From: Chromera velia
Taxonomy: Eukaryota; Sar; Chromeraceae
Direction of reading: 5' to 3'
Assembly (NCBI GenBank): GCA_018398765.1
Contig: JAHBMJ010000451.1
Coordinates: forward strand, 1 to 47,540
Length of the DNA: 47,540 nt
Below the pieces are notes generated by a model. The model ran no database searches and was not told the DNA's origin. It saw nothing but the letters and a program-made list of their open reading frames with translations. Below, piece by piece: positions 20,359-32,393 of this stretch (position 1 is the first letter of the stretch; every line of letters starts with the position of its first letter). A program made the position numbers and the translations under genes.

Positions 20359-22794
20359 ATGACCAAGCTTGAACACTCTAGCACCATGAACCGCTCCAGT
20401 TCGACTGTGAACGAGTTCGGACTGGAAGGCGGTCCAGGTCAAGGCTCTGAAACGTTTTCTGTCATGAAGCCGGCAGGCCACGAGGACGACAACGTTCCTC
20501 TGTGGCGTCCCTTCGGCCAGGGGTTTATGGAGGACCTGAGGAACAAACTGCCCTGGTACTGGAGCGACATCAAAGATGGGCTTCGGTTCAAGTCCCTCGC
20601 TACTGTGCTCTACCTCTTCTGGGGTAGCATCGCCAATGCAGTTGCGTTCGGGTCCGTTCTCGGACGTGCAACAAACGGACAGATCGGTGCAACGGAAACC
20701 CTCCTTGCAACCGCTGCTCTGGGGATGGTCTACCCTCTTCTTTGCGGTCAGCCTCTGACCATCATGGGCGCTACAGGACCAATCATGGCGTATATCATTG
20801 CCCTGCGCACTCTGTGTCTGGGTCTTGGGATCAACTTCCTTGCCTTCTACGCGTGGAGCGGGATCTTCCTTTCGGGGTTCCTCTTCCTCGGGGCCATGTT
20901 CAGTCTGTCTAACGCCATCAAACTGGTCACCAGGTTCACTGAGGAACTGTTCTCTGTGCTCATCTCGGTGATCTACATCTATGAGGGCATGTTCTACTTC
21001 GTCCAACTGTTCACGAACTCAGAAGGTGGGTCAGGCAAAATAAAATTTACATACATGTATGTTTGTCTCTCCGCAACATGTGTTTTTCACATGCCCCACG
21101 CACAAATCTGATCTGTTTCGACAACGGCACATTCTCTGTGTTCCAACTGCTTGGTGATTGTAAACGCAAGCTAGGACACAGGCTGTTACTTTTGTAGCCC
21201 GGCACGAATTCCCTGCTCTATTTTTTTTTCTCCTCGAATGTTTCCGCCTTCATCGCCCCCCGCCCTTTCGTTTCTGAATCATATCTTCTGTGGTAGAGTC
21301 ACCTGCATGCTTGTTCAGTCTCTCTGCCTGCTACTTCGGCATTTGATTCTCCTCAGGTCTGTGCTGCTCCATTAAAAAAATGAATATCTCTGTGCGCTCT
21401 CTCTTCCTCTGCCCTCACCGATCCGCAGTGACCCACGGAGAGGCCAAGGCCGGCATCCTGGTGGGTCTTCTGACGTTCTTCACAGCTCTGAGCATCCGAT
21501 ACTCCAGGGACGGCCGTCTGTTCAACCAGTGGTTCCGCAACAAGATGGCAGACTTCGCACCTGTGATCGCCATCATCCTCGGTATCGGTGCCGCATGGTC
21601 GGTCGGTCTGTCTGTGTACCAGGACTCTTCAGTTCTTTCCTTACGTGAATGCATTCCTCCTTCTCTCGTCCATCTGTCTCACAACTTCAATGTTACTCTG
21701 CACTTGCTTGCCCTCCAGGCTTACTGTTTTCTGTAGATTCTCACATGTTTTTTCACTCCTGTTTGCCCCCCGCTCTCTCCCTCTGTAGGATTCTGATTGG
21801 TCACTACGGCATCAACAAGGTCGACCTGGACTTCCTCAACATGACCGAGGGCGGCATCTTCCAGACCACCCTGAGCACCGACGTGCGCCCCTGGGTTGTC
21901 GACCTCAGCGACATCTCTGCTGGTGGGATTGCCCTGGCTGCTCTGGGCGGTCTGTTGGCATTCGTGATGGTCTACTTCGACCAGAACATCACCGTGCGTC
22001 TGGTCAACGCCCGACAGCACATGCTGAAGAAGGGAGGAGGGTACGACATGGACATGATGGCGCTGTGCATCTGCACTATCCTTCTGTCCCTCGTCGGATG
22101 TCCCTGGATGGTCTCTGCCACCGTCCCCTCCCTGAATCACTGCCGTTCCCTGTGTCTGATCGGGAACGAGGAAAACAAAGAAGAGACCGACGAGGACAAG
22201 GAACAGAACGAGGCACACTCCAGAGAGGTTCTCGAGAGGATCAAGACCATGGTCGAGGCCCAGGACAAACCCAACGTACCCACACTCCAACAGACCAAGA
22301 CACTCCCCGTCGAAAGTGCTAACGCTGAAGCAGAGGGAGAGGCAGAAGGAGATGAGCCTCAGCAGGAGGAAGACCTTGAGGCTGGCCCTGTGGTTCTTCC
22401 CTCAGTGGCCTCTGAGATCAAAACCACCCGTCTGCCCACCCAGAAAAGCCATCTGGAGATTGTGCGAGACATTCACAACACCGCCAAGTGGGCTGTCGAG
22501 ATGCTGGCCCTGCCTGCGGGCACAGGCATCACTGGGTGTGTGGAGCAGCGTGTCACTGCCTTCACCATCCATCTTCTGATCCTCCTTGCCCTCCTCTTCG
22601 GTCGAGTCGCTCTGGCTGCCATCCCTATGGCTGTGCTCAGAGGGCTGTTCCTCTACTCTGGGTACACGAACCTCTCCGGAAACGAGTTCTGGGAGAGACT
22701 CTGGCTGCCCATCACCGACAAGAACAAGAGACCCGACAGGAGCTACACCAGGGTTGTGCCTCTCTGGAGAACCCATGTGTGGACACTTATTCAG

Positions 22795-22841
<47 letters not shown>

Positions 22842-23570
22842 GGTTTGTCTATCTGTTTGTCTGTCAGTCTGTGTTCATGAAGAAAAGGAGGGAGAAGAAG
22901 AAACATATCGTCCCTCTGTCTGTCTGCGCCAAAAGAAGGAAGAAAGAAAAAAACTGAAGAGAATGAAACAAGAGAAAAAGGGAAAGAAAAGACGATATAG
23001 TCTGTCTGCATGAAGAAAAGAAGGGAGAAGAACAAACATGTAGTCTGTCTGTCTGCGTCTTTGTCTCGCAAGTGGAAAGCAAAAGAGAGGAGAAGAGAAG
23101 GAAACACGGCGCCTTTCTGTTGCATCCGTTGCGAAAGAGGAAAAGATACCGCACAGTTTGTCTCTTTGACTCATCGTCTTTTTCGGGGTGTCTCTCGGTA
23201 TGTTCTTCTCTTTTTGCTATGTGGGGTCTTTCTGTCTCCATTTGCTGTCTGAATTCCTCTGCCCATGTGTTTTCTTTTCTTCAGGGAGCGCTCTGTATGA
23301 AAGAATTCTGTCTGAATTCCTCTGCCCATGTGTGTATGTGCGTGGGTGTGGTCAGGCTCTGTCTCTCTCTTTGTCTCTGTTTGTGTTCTCCTGATTTGCT
23401 TGCTTTGTTGATTGCAGGTCGGAATGCTGATTGCGATTGTCGCGTTGATGCGTTCCCCTGTTGGGTTTGTGTTTCCTGTGATCATCGGTCTTCTTCATCC
23501 TCTCCGTCTCGTCTTGGGCAGGTGGTTCTACTCAGAGGATGAACTCGAGAAGGTGGACTCCCATTTCTGA
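20359..23570 (+). CDS. SLC4-family anion (bicarbonate/borate-type) transporter, four exons
   Basis: Exons 20359-21025, 21429-21609 (or -21597), 21789-22794 and 23418-23570 give about 668 residues. The N-terminus is short and cytosolic. The membrane domain follows with hallmark SLC4 segments: [85 protein letters not shown], and after the loop [21 protein letters not shown] and [20 protein letters not shown]. The C-terminus is [17 protein letters not shown], ending in TGA at 23568-23570. SLC4 proteins move bicarbonate, chloride or borate across the plasma membrane or internal membranes; the substrate cannot be read from sequence. In a photosynthetic alveolate, bicarbonate supply is an attractive inference. 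A highly charged loop of about 130 residues (Glu-rich, about 22160-22500) interrupts the membrane domain and is longer than usual. The start is the first in-frame ATG. Exon 2's donor is ambiguous by 12 bp. The large extracellular region seen in animal members is absent. Confidence 0.88.
22795..22875. repeat. (CTGT)n microsatellite at a 5' splice site
   Basis: The last SLC4 intron begins at 22795, and its donor GTCTGT is the first unit of a CTGT tetranucleotide array. Donor-like hexamers therefore repeat every 4 bp through the array. The coding frame upstream identifies 22794 as the exon end. Confidence 0.85.
22876..23061. repeat. Diverged direct duplication inside SLC4 intron 3
   Basis: The segment starting ATGAAGAAAAGGAGGGAGAA (about 22876) recurs as ATGAAGAAAAGAAGGGAGAA (about 23010). 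Both are followed by AAACAT and a CTGTCTGTCTGCG run. The offset is about 134 bp. Confidence 0.8.
23245..23333. repeat. 26-bp exact direct repeat in SLC4 intron 3
   Basis: The 26 bases beginning CTGTCTGAATTCCTC occur at 23245-23270 and again at 23308-23333, 63 bp apart. No transposon ends surround them. Confidence 0.85.
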
Positions 23571-26500
23571 TTGATCGATGTGTGTCTCTTTCTGTCTGTT
23601 TTTGTTTCTGTCTGTTTGTCTTTTCCTAGAGTTTCTTTTCTTTACTCGAGTACACTTCAGACTGATGAAGACGAACAGAAAAGATAAACAACAAAAGAAC
23701 GAAGGAAGAAGAATACGGAGTCCATTTCGAGTTTCGAGCGAAAGGAAACACACGCACACGAAACAAAGAAGGCGGCAATGAAAGAAGTGAAGCAGAACAG
23801 ATGCAAAGAAAGAAACTTGAGGGGGGCTTTTTTGCCTCATTTCTCCCTACGTACATTCCTTCTCCCCCCCCTCTTTGATGATGCAGTCGCTGCCTAGGCA
23901 TACACGTTTTGTACCATCAATTGAGCACCAATATCCACTGCTTGTACGCCGAGGACGTGCATGGCATGAAAAGAAAAAAAAAGACACAATACAACCAAGG
24001 CAAGCAGAGATGCCTTGCACACACAAAGAGGAGGGGTAAGGTTGCAGGAACAAAATGGGGGTGGCCGCTCCGGTTCGTTTTCCTTCAAAGGAGTCCCATT
24101 TGACCCCTAGCTCCTCCACTCCCTCCCGCTAGCTCTCCTATTTATTCCTTCCTTCCTTCCTTTCTCTTCCTTCCTTTTTGCGAGCGAAATGGCAATGCCT
24201 CAGCCAAGGTTCCGAAAATTTTGCATGGGCGCATGTGAAAATTCAATCGCTTTGAAAGCATTTCACGCTGAAACAAAGAAAGAAAAGTGAAGGTCTGCCA
24301 TCGCTATCTTGCAGCCTTCCATTCCTCTCAAACCTTCCACAGAAAGAAATTGATTTTTTACTGCTGAAAAGAACATGAGGGACACGGAGACAGAGAAAGA
24401 TAGATCACGAATATGGCCGTTCCGGTTTCTTCGTACTTCCTTTTTCTCGTCTGGATGTCTATCAGGATTGTCTTCAGAGTGAGTAGTACATCATGACATG
24501 AGTACAGGACAAACAAAAGTCAAATAAGCCCCACAATATGATCGCGTCTGTTTACCTCCTTTTAATTTACCCTTTTAAAGCAAATTTTCGACTCCTTGCA
24601 CTTTTGCTTTGATCAGTTCTCTTCTGAATCCCCCTCTCTTAAAAGCTTCTTTCTATCCCTTCCTTGCACTTCCATTCTCTCCCGTCTCCAACCATTCTGT
24701 CCTCTATGGTCCTTCCTGTGTAGCGGTTTCGCACCGTGCGGGTGGGCGAGTTGGTCGTGTGGAGACAAGAAAAGAAGGGGAGAGAGAATTCGGTGCAAAG
24801 GATGGTCGGTCACATGGCCGTTTTCTTTTTTCTCACTTCAATCGAAGAATTAACCTTGAAACAGGTTGCTCCATCACACACTCGAAAAGGAGAAGAAGAA
24901 GAACAAGAAGAAACAACCTGCTTCCGAAGCACGACCTCCTGCCTGCCGTGTGCGCTCAAAAGGAGCAAAGCAGCATTCGAACGCGCATGCAAGCACGAAT
25001 ACAAGGTGCATGAAAAGAAAAGAAAAAAGGCTCAAATTGATGGAAGAGAAGAAGAAGGAGAGAGGATGGCCGTGCCGGTTTCTCCTCTCTTACTTTCCTC
25101 TACAGATGGGTGGATGGATGGATAGTCGGATGGGTGCGAGGATGGATTGATGCAGCGTTCAACCCGTTGCGTAGTTGCTCAGGCATGCCAAGGAAAAGAC
25201 CATCAAAAGTCGACCTGACCGAATCGGAAGACAGAATGCCCTCACGCTCCAATTTGTCCTTTTGAAGGAGCAAGATGATGACTTCACAAATGCATGACTG
25301 CTCTTCGCCCTCCCCGCCCTCACCCCCTTCCACATACGACAACAGTTTCCATCCCCTCCATCCCCCCTACAAAATTATTCCCTGCCTTCCTCGCGTTTTT
25401 CTTTTAATGCCCACACGGTTTGTGTCCATGCTCTGTCATGTGCATTGTCGGAGCTGTCGGTCGTCGAGCGCATCAGCGCATCTTCTCTCTCTTCACTCTG
25501 GCTGGAGGTCTGTCTGTATGTGCGTCTCGTCTTGTGAAGACGCAGGCGGCACTGCGGCCTTTTCGGCTGCTGTTTTGCTTCTGTTCCTCCGCCAGTGAAT
25601 CCGTGAGACATGCAGAGAACGCCGCTTTGCTTTATTCACACGTGTGCCTGTCCACTTCCAACCAGCAGAAAATCTCCACGTGAACGGGAGACCGAAAAAG
25701 AGAGAGAGAGTTGGAGTCCGTTTTTCATTTGACCGCAGAGGCTTCTTTTCTTTGTCGCGTTCTTTTTGTACTTTCTTCTCGGGGAGATCGTGCAGGCCGG
25801 ACTGTAACCTAGAAGAATGATGCTGATCATGAGAGCAGCCAAGGGAAGAGGTCGCGAGTCTTTGAGCGAAACAAGAAAATGCCCCAAGCAGTCTTTGCCC
25901 TCCGGTTGCGTGGACTGCTGACTTTTTGTTAATCCGTCAAGATTCACGGAAAAGCAGCAGACCACGTTGAAAACCGCTGTGCCCTGCCTTTTTCTTTTTC
26001 TTTCTTTCTTTCTTTCTTTTTTGGTCAACGCTCCAAAGAAAGAAGATGCAAGAAGGGGGGCGCCGATGACAGAAGTGCGTCTGATCACTAGATTCACCGA
26101 TCCGAAAACCTGTCTGAAACCAAAGGAATACTAGCGCTCATTTGTTTTGTGAGCATGCCGAGCACAATTGTCGAGTTTCGTTCAATTCGAGTTCTCACGC
26201 AGTTGATTGTCGAGCGCGGCCCTGCGGCTGGTTGGAGGTTCATCAACCGTGATTGCATGAAAGCTTTTCTTTCAAAGTCTCCTTTTTAATCGCTTTGCCT
26301 GATTGTACTCAGAGTCTGGACAACATTTCAGAGAACGAAGCATCAAAGCGCTTTTCTTTTTACAAGCGCCTCGCTTCCCAATACACACCTCGTGTGCTTC
26401 TGATCTGGATCGATCGCGAAGGCAAAAAGAAAAGAATGGGGATCCTAAATTAGAAGGCAAGCAGACTGCCAGGGTGTCGGTATGCGGGCAGTCAGACGCA

Positions 26501-28346
26501 CTCTTTGAAGTGTGCGCTCGTTCTTTGTTACTTTCTCTCTTTTTGAGTTCTTTTTTTCATTTCGAGCTAGATGAGATGGGGCAGACTGCACCAGCAGTCA
26601 CTGTGCACTGGTGAAAAAAGAACGGAAAACTGAGTCGGGTGTATAAAACAAAGCCGAATTTTCATTTGTTTTTTCTGTGCAAGCAAGCAATCATCCAAGG
26701 GGCCGTTTTCAAGGTCCCGGACCGACTTCCCTGCAGCTGGAGCTGCGTGGGGATTGTTTTGAGTTCAAGATTGATGCCAAATTTCGTGCTCCCTCCAATG
26801 TATTTCTTTCGAATTCTCCATTTAGAGTTATTTTCTCTTTCTTTCCCTCTTTTGGAATGACTTATTCCTGTCATGCATTCAAACGATCGCCGTCATTTCG
26901 GTAAAGGTTTCGAGGGTACCTTTTAATTGTGGACCGAGAAGCCACTTCCGGGCAGGGGTTTTTTTCTCCGTTTGCCCCCGGATGACATACATATGCGTGC
27001 AGGCGACTGCTTTAATGGGAAACCCAGTTCAATATTAAAAGAAAGAACCCGATCGTTCTGTGCGCACTTGGGGTGTGGTGCGCCTACTTCATGCTAAGGT
27101 CGATTTCTTTCGGTTTCTTTTTTTCTTGAATTTTGTTTGATTGATGTTCAATCTCGTAACGAATCGTACGTTATCAAATTGGTGATACCTACATTCAAGC
27201 TTCAAACTGGATATATGTTTCATTAGTAGTTTGTGGCCGGCTTTGTTTTTCGTTTGAGACTGAAAAAGAACTGGCCAAAGAACTACAAAGAACTGATTAA
27301 AGCTAATACCAAACTAGGTACCAAAGTCACTATTCACCCAAAAGTAAAAGCTTTTTTTCAAAGTCTTTTAAGTTTGATTCAAATAAATGTTTAGCATATA
27401 TATATATAGGATGCACTGATTTATATAGTATGTATATTTTGTCTAAGATATTGAGGAAAAATATTAAAAAATATTTCTGAAGGAAGTTGTACAGAGCAGG
27501 TGCTGCTGAGGTGCATCTCTGTAAAGCTCTGCACGGTAATAAAAAGTAACAGAGGGTAATTAGGTAAGTGGTTTTCCCTCCTGTTAAATGAAAAAATGAG
27601 TTATGCCCGTACGTATACTAATCTCAGGACTCTTTAGAGTCTCTTAGCTGATTACAATAAAACTGATTGAACTGCCCCTTGATGCGGTACATTACGATAT
27701 GTAGGGTATACCAGGACCTTACATAATTGCTATCAATCGATACAGTCATGTCTTGTCTCATCTTGGCAGACTTTCGTCCACCATAGTGTGCGTGCAACAG
27801 ATCTATGCCAGGGCTATCCAGGGCCCCCCTGCTACCCCCTGCCCATACAGTGCCCCCCCATACAATGGCCTCCTAGCTTCCGATCACGAGTACCCCCGAG
27901 GTACTCATCCATGCAATACAATGATTTTAAAAATGTATAGTCAGGCTTTTTAAGTTTCTAGACACAGCGGCGTTTACGATCAAATGCTGCGGTGCTGCGG
28001 AGCGGCACCAAGCGCCGCGGAGCGCCCAAAGGGCGCACCGCGACGCGCCACGGTTGTAAAACCTTGAAAAAAGGGGGGGAACCGTGGCGTAATTATTTTG
28101 GTCTTTACCTTTTCTGAGATTAGTTGAACTACATTGATCAGCAATTGATCAAATTTATCACTGAAATACCTTAAAAAAAAAATTTTTTATGCCTGCAGCG
28201 CTCAGAAAAAACCGTTTTTTAATAATATGGTATATATGGGGCCATATTTTATGTCCTAAACATACAGGGGGCCGGAAGCGCCACCGCGGAGGGGCCTGGA
28301 AGGAACCACAGCGCAGCTGCAGTGCTAAAAATGGCCGTTCTAGAAA
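23571..28346. other. Gene-poor region between SLC4 and TMEM138
   Basis: No gene could be supported. Positions 23600-26900 are of mixed composition with many short frames on both strands and several polypyrimidine runs. A few frames (for example minus 25342-25100, CEVIILLLQKDKLEREG) look protein-like but lack supporting splice sites or motifs. From 27000 the DNA becomes AT-rich and stop-dense, broken by a GC-rich patch at about 27975-28050 (repeated GCGGAGCG / GCGCC units). Confidence 0.45.
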
Positions 28347-28356
28347 GCCATAGAAA

Positions 28357-28818
28357 TTGATTGATTGAGGGTTTTTTCATGTATGCCGCATCCCCATATA
28401 TGGGAGGTGGATCGAACCTAGTTTATCAATTTGTTCAGTTCTAAAACTACCAGCGACAAAAATAGGCATGACTTCGATCACTTTGATACAGCTGATCAAT
28501 CGCGGCCTCACAACACGTTGGAGAATCAAAAGAGAGAGAAAAGAGATAGAGGGGATACAGGGCAGAACCTTTGAGACACTTCAGTTCTTTCATTGAAAAA
28601 AGGCTACCCTTTTAATCTGAAAGACCTTAATTGTGCAGAGGTGCATCCCGCACGTCTTCCATCCCTTCAAAGAACTCCTACTTTAAACATCCCATCAAAA
28701 CTCTTTCTTTAAACTCAGTTCCCCAAACTTTTCCGATTTATTTGCTTGCGTTTTTACCCATCCCTTTTCTTTCTTCTCATTTTCTTCTCGCATTGCCAAA
28801 GAAATTCCTTCAGTTTGC
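28357..28818 (-). mobile_element. 5'-truncated non-LTR retrotransposon copy, 462 bp, with 10-bp target-site duplication
   Basis: This stretch is clearly homologous, over its whole length, to the 3' end of the element at 43687-45958, with scattered substitutions. Homology ends at the same 3' terminus (minus-strand AAAAAACCCTCAATCA) and stops at 28818. The flanking sequence GCCATAGAAA occurs at 28347-28356 and at 28819-28828, a 10-bp target-site duplication. The 3' end carries extra TCAA units as a tail. It contains no intact reading frame. This is the expected product of incomplete target-primed reverse transcription. Confidence 0.85.
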
Positions 28819-28828
28819 GCCATAGAAA

Positions 28829-29452
28829 GCCTGTGCGTAGTTCTGATTTCGCGCAACATGCGCCCGAGGTTTTTGTTCAATTAAGTGGGAATCGTTTTGT
28901 CGATACCCTTGTGCATGCAACACAGTGCAACACGTATATATATACGTAGCACGGCAACACCAGTGCACGTATACTCACAGAGGCACAATTTGCAGTGTTT
29001 GCACAGTCAGACAATCTCATACGAGTCATACAGGCTCCATGCGAAGCGATATGATTGCTCGCCCGAACACTGTGATTGAGCCTGAATCTGTTCAAGCATC
29101 CAGAGTAAAGGTACTTTCTCAGTCTGAAACCTCTGTCTAGAACGGTATTTATGCATGTGATTGTTCCGACATCAGCAATTCAAAACCGCCGTTCTGGAAA
29201 CGATCAAGCGGTGTGTACTTCTTGACATCTGCGTGGCCACACGACAGTCAAGGCCACCGCACAGACAACAATCCAAGGGTCAGGGAGTAGTGCACGCCAC
29301 TTGTGTGTGAGCAGGACAGCTGCTCAGTGTAACGTTGTGCTTCAACTCAACAGTGTAGACTTCACTCTCCCCTGTTTCAGAGTCAACGGCCCATCAAAAC
29401 AGCCTCACCGTCTGAGCCCGTGGCCCAAGCTGTATATGAGAAGCGAGGGAGG
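28829..29452. other. Region upstream of TMEM138
   Basis: This should contain the promoter and 5' leader of the TMEM138-like gene. A possible leader exon precedes the ATG after an acceptor-like CTGTTTCAG at about 29381. No conserved coding sequence is seen. Confidence 0.4.
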
Positions 29453-29789
29453 ATGCAGTCCAAGCGCAGCATTTTCTTCTTTATGGTGGTGATGCACCTC
29501 CTGTTTGGCTTTCTGATTGCCGATATGGTGCTGAACACAACCTTCGAGATTGGGTTCCCTGCAAAGGAAGACGAGAACATCGAGCTCGTTGCCATCTTTT
29601 GGTCCGTCTACTTGCTCCTGAGGCTCACACTGACTTACTCAGCAACAGCCTGTTTGTGTGAACTCTCAGGATTCTGCAAACTCAAGCCTCATTCATACTT
29701 ACTGCTCAAGTACTCACTCACCCAGTCATTCACTTCCTCACTCGCTTACTTGCCGTCACAGTGACTCGCACGTTCTCATTCACTCACTT

Positions 29790-29857
<68 letters not shown>

Positions 29858-29881
29858 GCACGCACGCACGCGCGCAGGGGG

Positions 29882-29914
<33 letters not shown>

Positions 29915-31502
29915 AGAGAAAGAGAGAAAAAAAGAAGACGCACAGAGAAAGAGTATCTGGTTGACGTGGATCTTCTGGTCTCTTCTCCCTTTCCGTTTGT
30001 CCACAGTCGTGGGCACAAACCTGACCAATCTGCGTACAACAATGTGCAAATCAGTTAATTCTCTCCTCTCCCCTTGATCCCTTCAATTCCTTTCTTTTTG
30101 TTTCCCTTACCTGCAAGCATGCATGCAGCATCCAGGCCATCCTGAGGGTGTTCACGGTTCTCTGTTTCTTCACTCTCCTCTGGCAGACTTTTCTCCTTCG
30201 CATCGGTCTGCTGAGTTACGCCTTCCAAAAGTTCAAGTTGGTCTTCTTCGTCTCCATTGTATCTCTGGTCGTCCTGCTGGTCGTGAGGATACCTCGACTG
30301 GTCGGTCAGCTCGCCTCGTCTCGTCTCAGCTTTGTTTGACAGACAGTGTGAGAAGGGACCAGGAAGGGGAGAGAGGTCAAAAGGCGAAGATGGAGATAAT
30401 TCCTGACGCAGTAGCGTTAGTTCTGGGCTTCCACATGCGCGCAGAGGGAATCTAGCCGTGAGGGGGGCGCCCCACTGTTCTCTTTTCGGGCGATGCCGTC
30501 GACTCTTTCGTCCCTTTTCATCCTTCAGAGAGAGGGCCTTTACTATTTTCTTTCCAATAGAGTCCATCTTCATAATCGGCCGCAATGTCTTGCGTGCAGT
30601 CCGTTTTTAACACTTGTCGGCAAGCGATATGCAAGTTCATTACACGAGAGAGAGTGTGGACGCACGAGAGAATGTATTGATGCTCATTTTTTGAAGACTT
30701 AGAAACAAGCCAGAAACATTCTGAATATGAGCATCGTGTGCGAGTGCAGACACGAGAAGACAGACTGATGCCTATCAACGACCTCCTGTATAGATGTGGA
30801 TTCGCACTACAAACAGCAAGTCAGTCCCGGGATTGAAAGAAAAACCCATGAGCTCTTATCAATCTTGCAGATGTGTCTTCCACGCAATTCATGCAGACTT
30901 TCTTGACTTTTTTTCTCTTTTTTTGCTTTCCTGTATGAAGACCGGGGCTTCCTCTTTACCGTTGATGGGTTTCTTTATTCCTTCTTTTTTGCCCGTCCCT
31001 TTCTTTCTTCAGTCTTTCGTTCATCAAATCTTGTTTACCATTCCTTTTTCAAGCACAGGAAAAACATCCGCTTTCCTGTTGTTCTGCTTTTGGGTAGAGC
31101 CGTTTCTCTGTTCTCTTCACTCATTGTCTTCACACCTGTTGGCTTTCACACTTTTCTCCTTTGAGTTTTGTGCTTCTACTCTTTCAGGTGTCAGGACACC
31201 TCTCTTTTGTTTTTTCTTCGCACACTGTTTTGTTAGCTTACCTTCTCGCTTGCTCGTCACTCTTGGGCAATCAGTCCCAGCCTTGTTGCTCTATCGTGTA
31301 GTTAGATTAATTGCCTTTCTGCCTGCTTGCCTGCCTGCCTCGTCCCTTTCCTGAATGGCAGCGTCCTTTCATCTATTCGTCCATCTGTTCGTCGTCCTTT
31401 CCCTCCTTTCTTTCTTTCTTTCTTTCTTCCTTCCTTCCTTCTTCCCTTCCTTCCTTCCTTCCTTCCATCCGACGTTTCCTCCATCCTTGCCTTTCTTTCT
31501 CC

Positions 31503-31535
<33 letters not shown>

Positions 31536-31582
31536 TTTCTTTCTTCCCCCCTTTTTTCCTTCCTTCCTTCCTTCCTTCCTTC

Positions 31583-31613
<31 letters not shown>

Positions 31614-31906
31614 TTCCTTCTTTCTTTCTTTCTTTCTTTCTTTCTTTCCTTTTTCTTTTCCTGCTTGCTTTCTTACTTCTTTCCCTTCTCTCTTAATGCG
31701 CAGCGCCCTCCTCCCTCTCTTAGCAAGAGTCCTCAGAAAACTCCTGTTTGGCGTCCTTCGGCTGACTTTTTTCTCTTGCATTGACCTCAATTGGTTGTGG
31801 CACTGCAGTGTCGATTGCGTACTACGTGGTCTACTTGCGAGCAGCTTTCCGACTGGGAAGGCCCTATTTCTACAAGGCAGAGCTGTGGACAGAAGGGGGG
31901 CCTTGA
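29453..31906 (+). CDS. TMEM138: TMEM138 homologue (ciliary membrane protein)
   Basis: Exon 1 (29453-29601) starts at the first in-frame ATG and encodes MQSKRSIFFFMVVMHLL...ELVAIF with a first membrane helix. Exon 2 (30129 to 30282 or beyond) encodes CIQAILRVFTVLCFFTLLWQ and IGLLSYAFQKFKLVFFVS, matching the IQD...GLVNLLFHKFK core of TMEM138. The last exon (31809-31906) encodes SIAYYVVYLRAAFRLGRP and YFYKAELW, matching the family's YCYFYKRTAVRLGDPHFYQ ending, then TGA. TMEM138 is a small four-helix membrane protein linked to vesicular traffic to the cilium in animals. Its presence implies flagellar machinery. The first junction (TG|GTCCGT ... CATGCATGCAG|C) agrees with the family alignment. The second is unresolved: ending exon 2 at GTC|GTGAGG needs another exon for part of helix 4, while ending at G|GTCAGC joins directly but leaves about 20 residues missing. 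Confidence 0.75.
29791..29932. repeat. (CT)n-(CA)n-(CG)n-(GA)n compound microsatellite in TMEM138 intron 1
   Basis: About 50 bp of CT repeat is followed by CA and CGCA units, GGGGGG, and about 50 bp of GA-rich repeat. The CT and GA arms are complementary. Confidence 0.9.
31396..31694. repeat. Polypyrimidine (CTTT/CTTC)n tract, about 300 bp
   Basis: Almost pure pyrimidine strand made of TTTC and TTCC tetranucleotide blocks. It lies in the last intron of the TMEM138 gene. All plus-strand frames are open simply because stop codons need purines. Confidence 0.95.
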
Positions 31907-32393
31907 AGCACTGACGGAGTGGTATACAGCTGTTCAGTAAACAATCATGACTGCAAACGTTGAGTTACTGCAAGACACATTCAAAGCGTGATCACCGTGG
32001 TGAGGACGTCAAACTTGAATCGCAGCTTTACACTTGTTTGTTAAGAGCTAGTCCAATAAAGAAATTTGAACCATAAGACAAAACAACGTGAAAACTAGCG
32101 TGATGATCGATTTTGAAATAAATTTATAGAACAAATTTGACATATTATAGCGTATAAATAAAAATTGTTTCAATTACCAGTGGAGCTCTAGTTGGAGCTA
32201 AGCGGTCTGAGTTAAAAATGATTCTTTGGCTGACTGTTTGACCACTAGTTTCATAAACAATTAAACAGATCTTTTACATGATAATCCTATGAGTAGGTTT
32301 ATCGATCTAAAAGAAAACTTCTTTTCTGAAAAACAAATACAATTTAAAAACTTGAAAACGTTTTTTGAAAGGCAATTTAAATTCAATTTATAC
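31907..32393. other. 3' flank of TMEM138, AT-rich
   Basis: No coding sequence. An AATAAAG sequence at about 32056 could serve as a polyadenylation signal 150 bp after the stop codon. Confidence 0.35.

Noticed and set aside
25100..25342. Minus-strand frame with protein-like stretch CEVIILLLQKDKLEREG
   Set aside because: No recognisable family, no good acceptor or donor around it, and it runs into a GGAT repeat. Left as unassigned DNA.
30055..30585. Minus-strand 176-codon frame
   Set aside because: It is antisense to the well-supported TMEM138 exon 2 and has no domain.
31302..31914. Long frames on both strands in the TTTC/TTCC tract
   Set aside because: Polypyrimidine DNA lacks stops in every frame. 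The true coding part is only the short last TMEM138 exon at 31809-31906.
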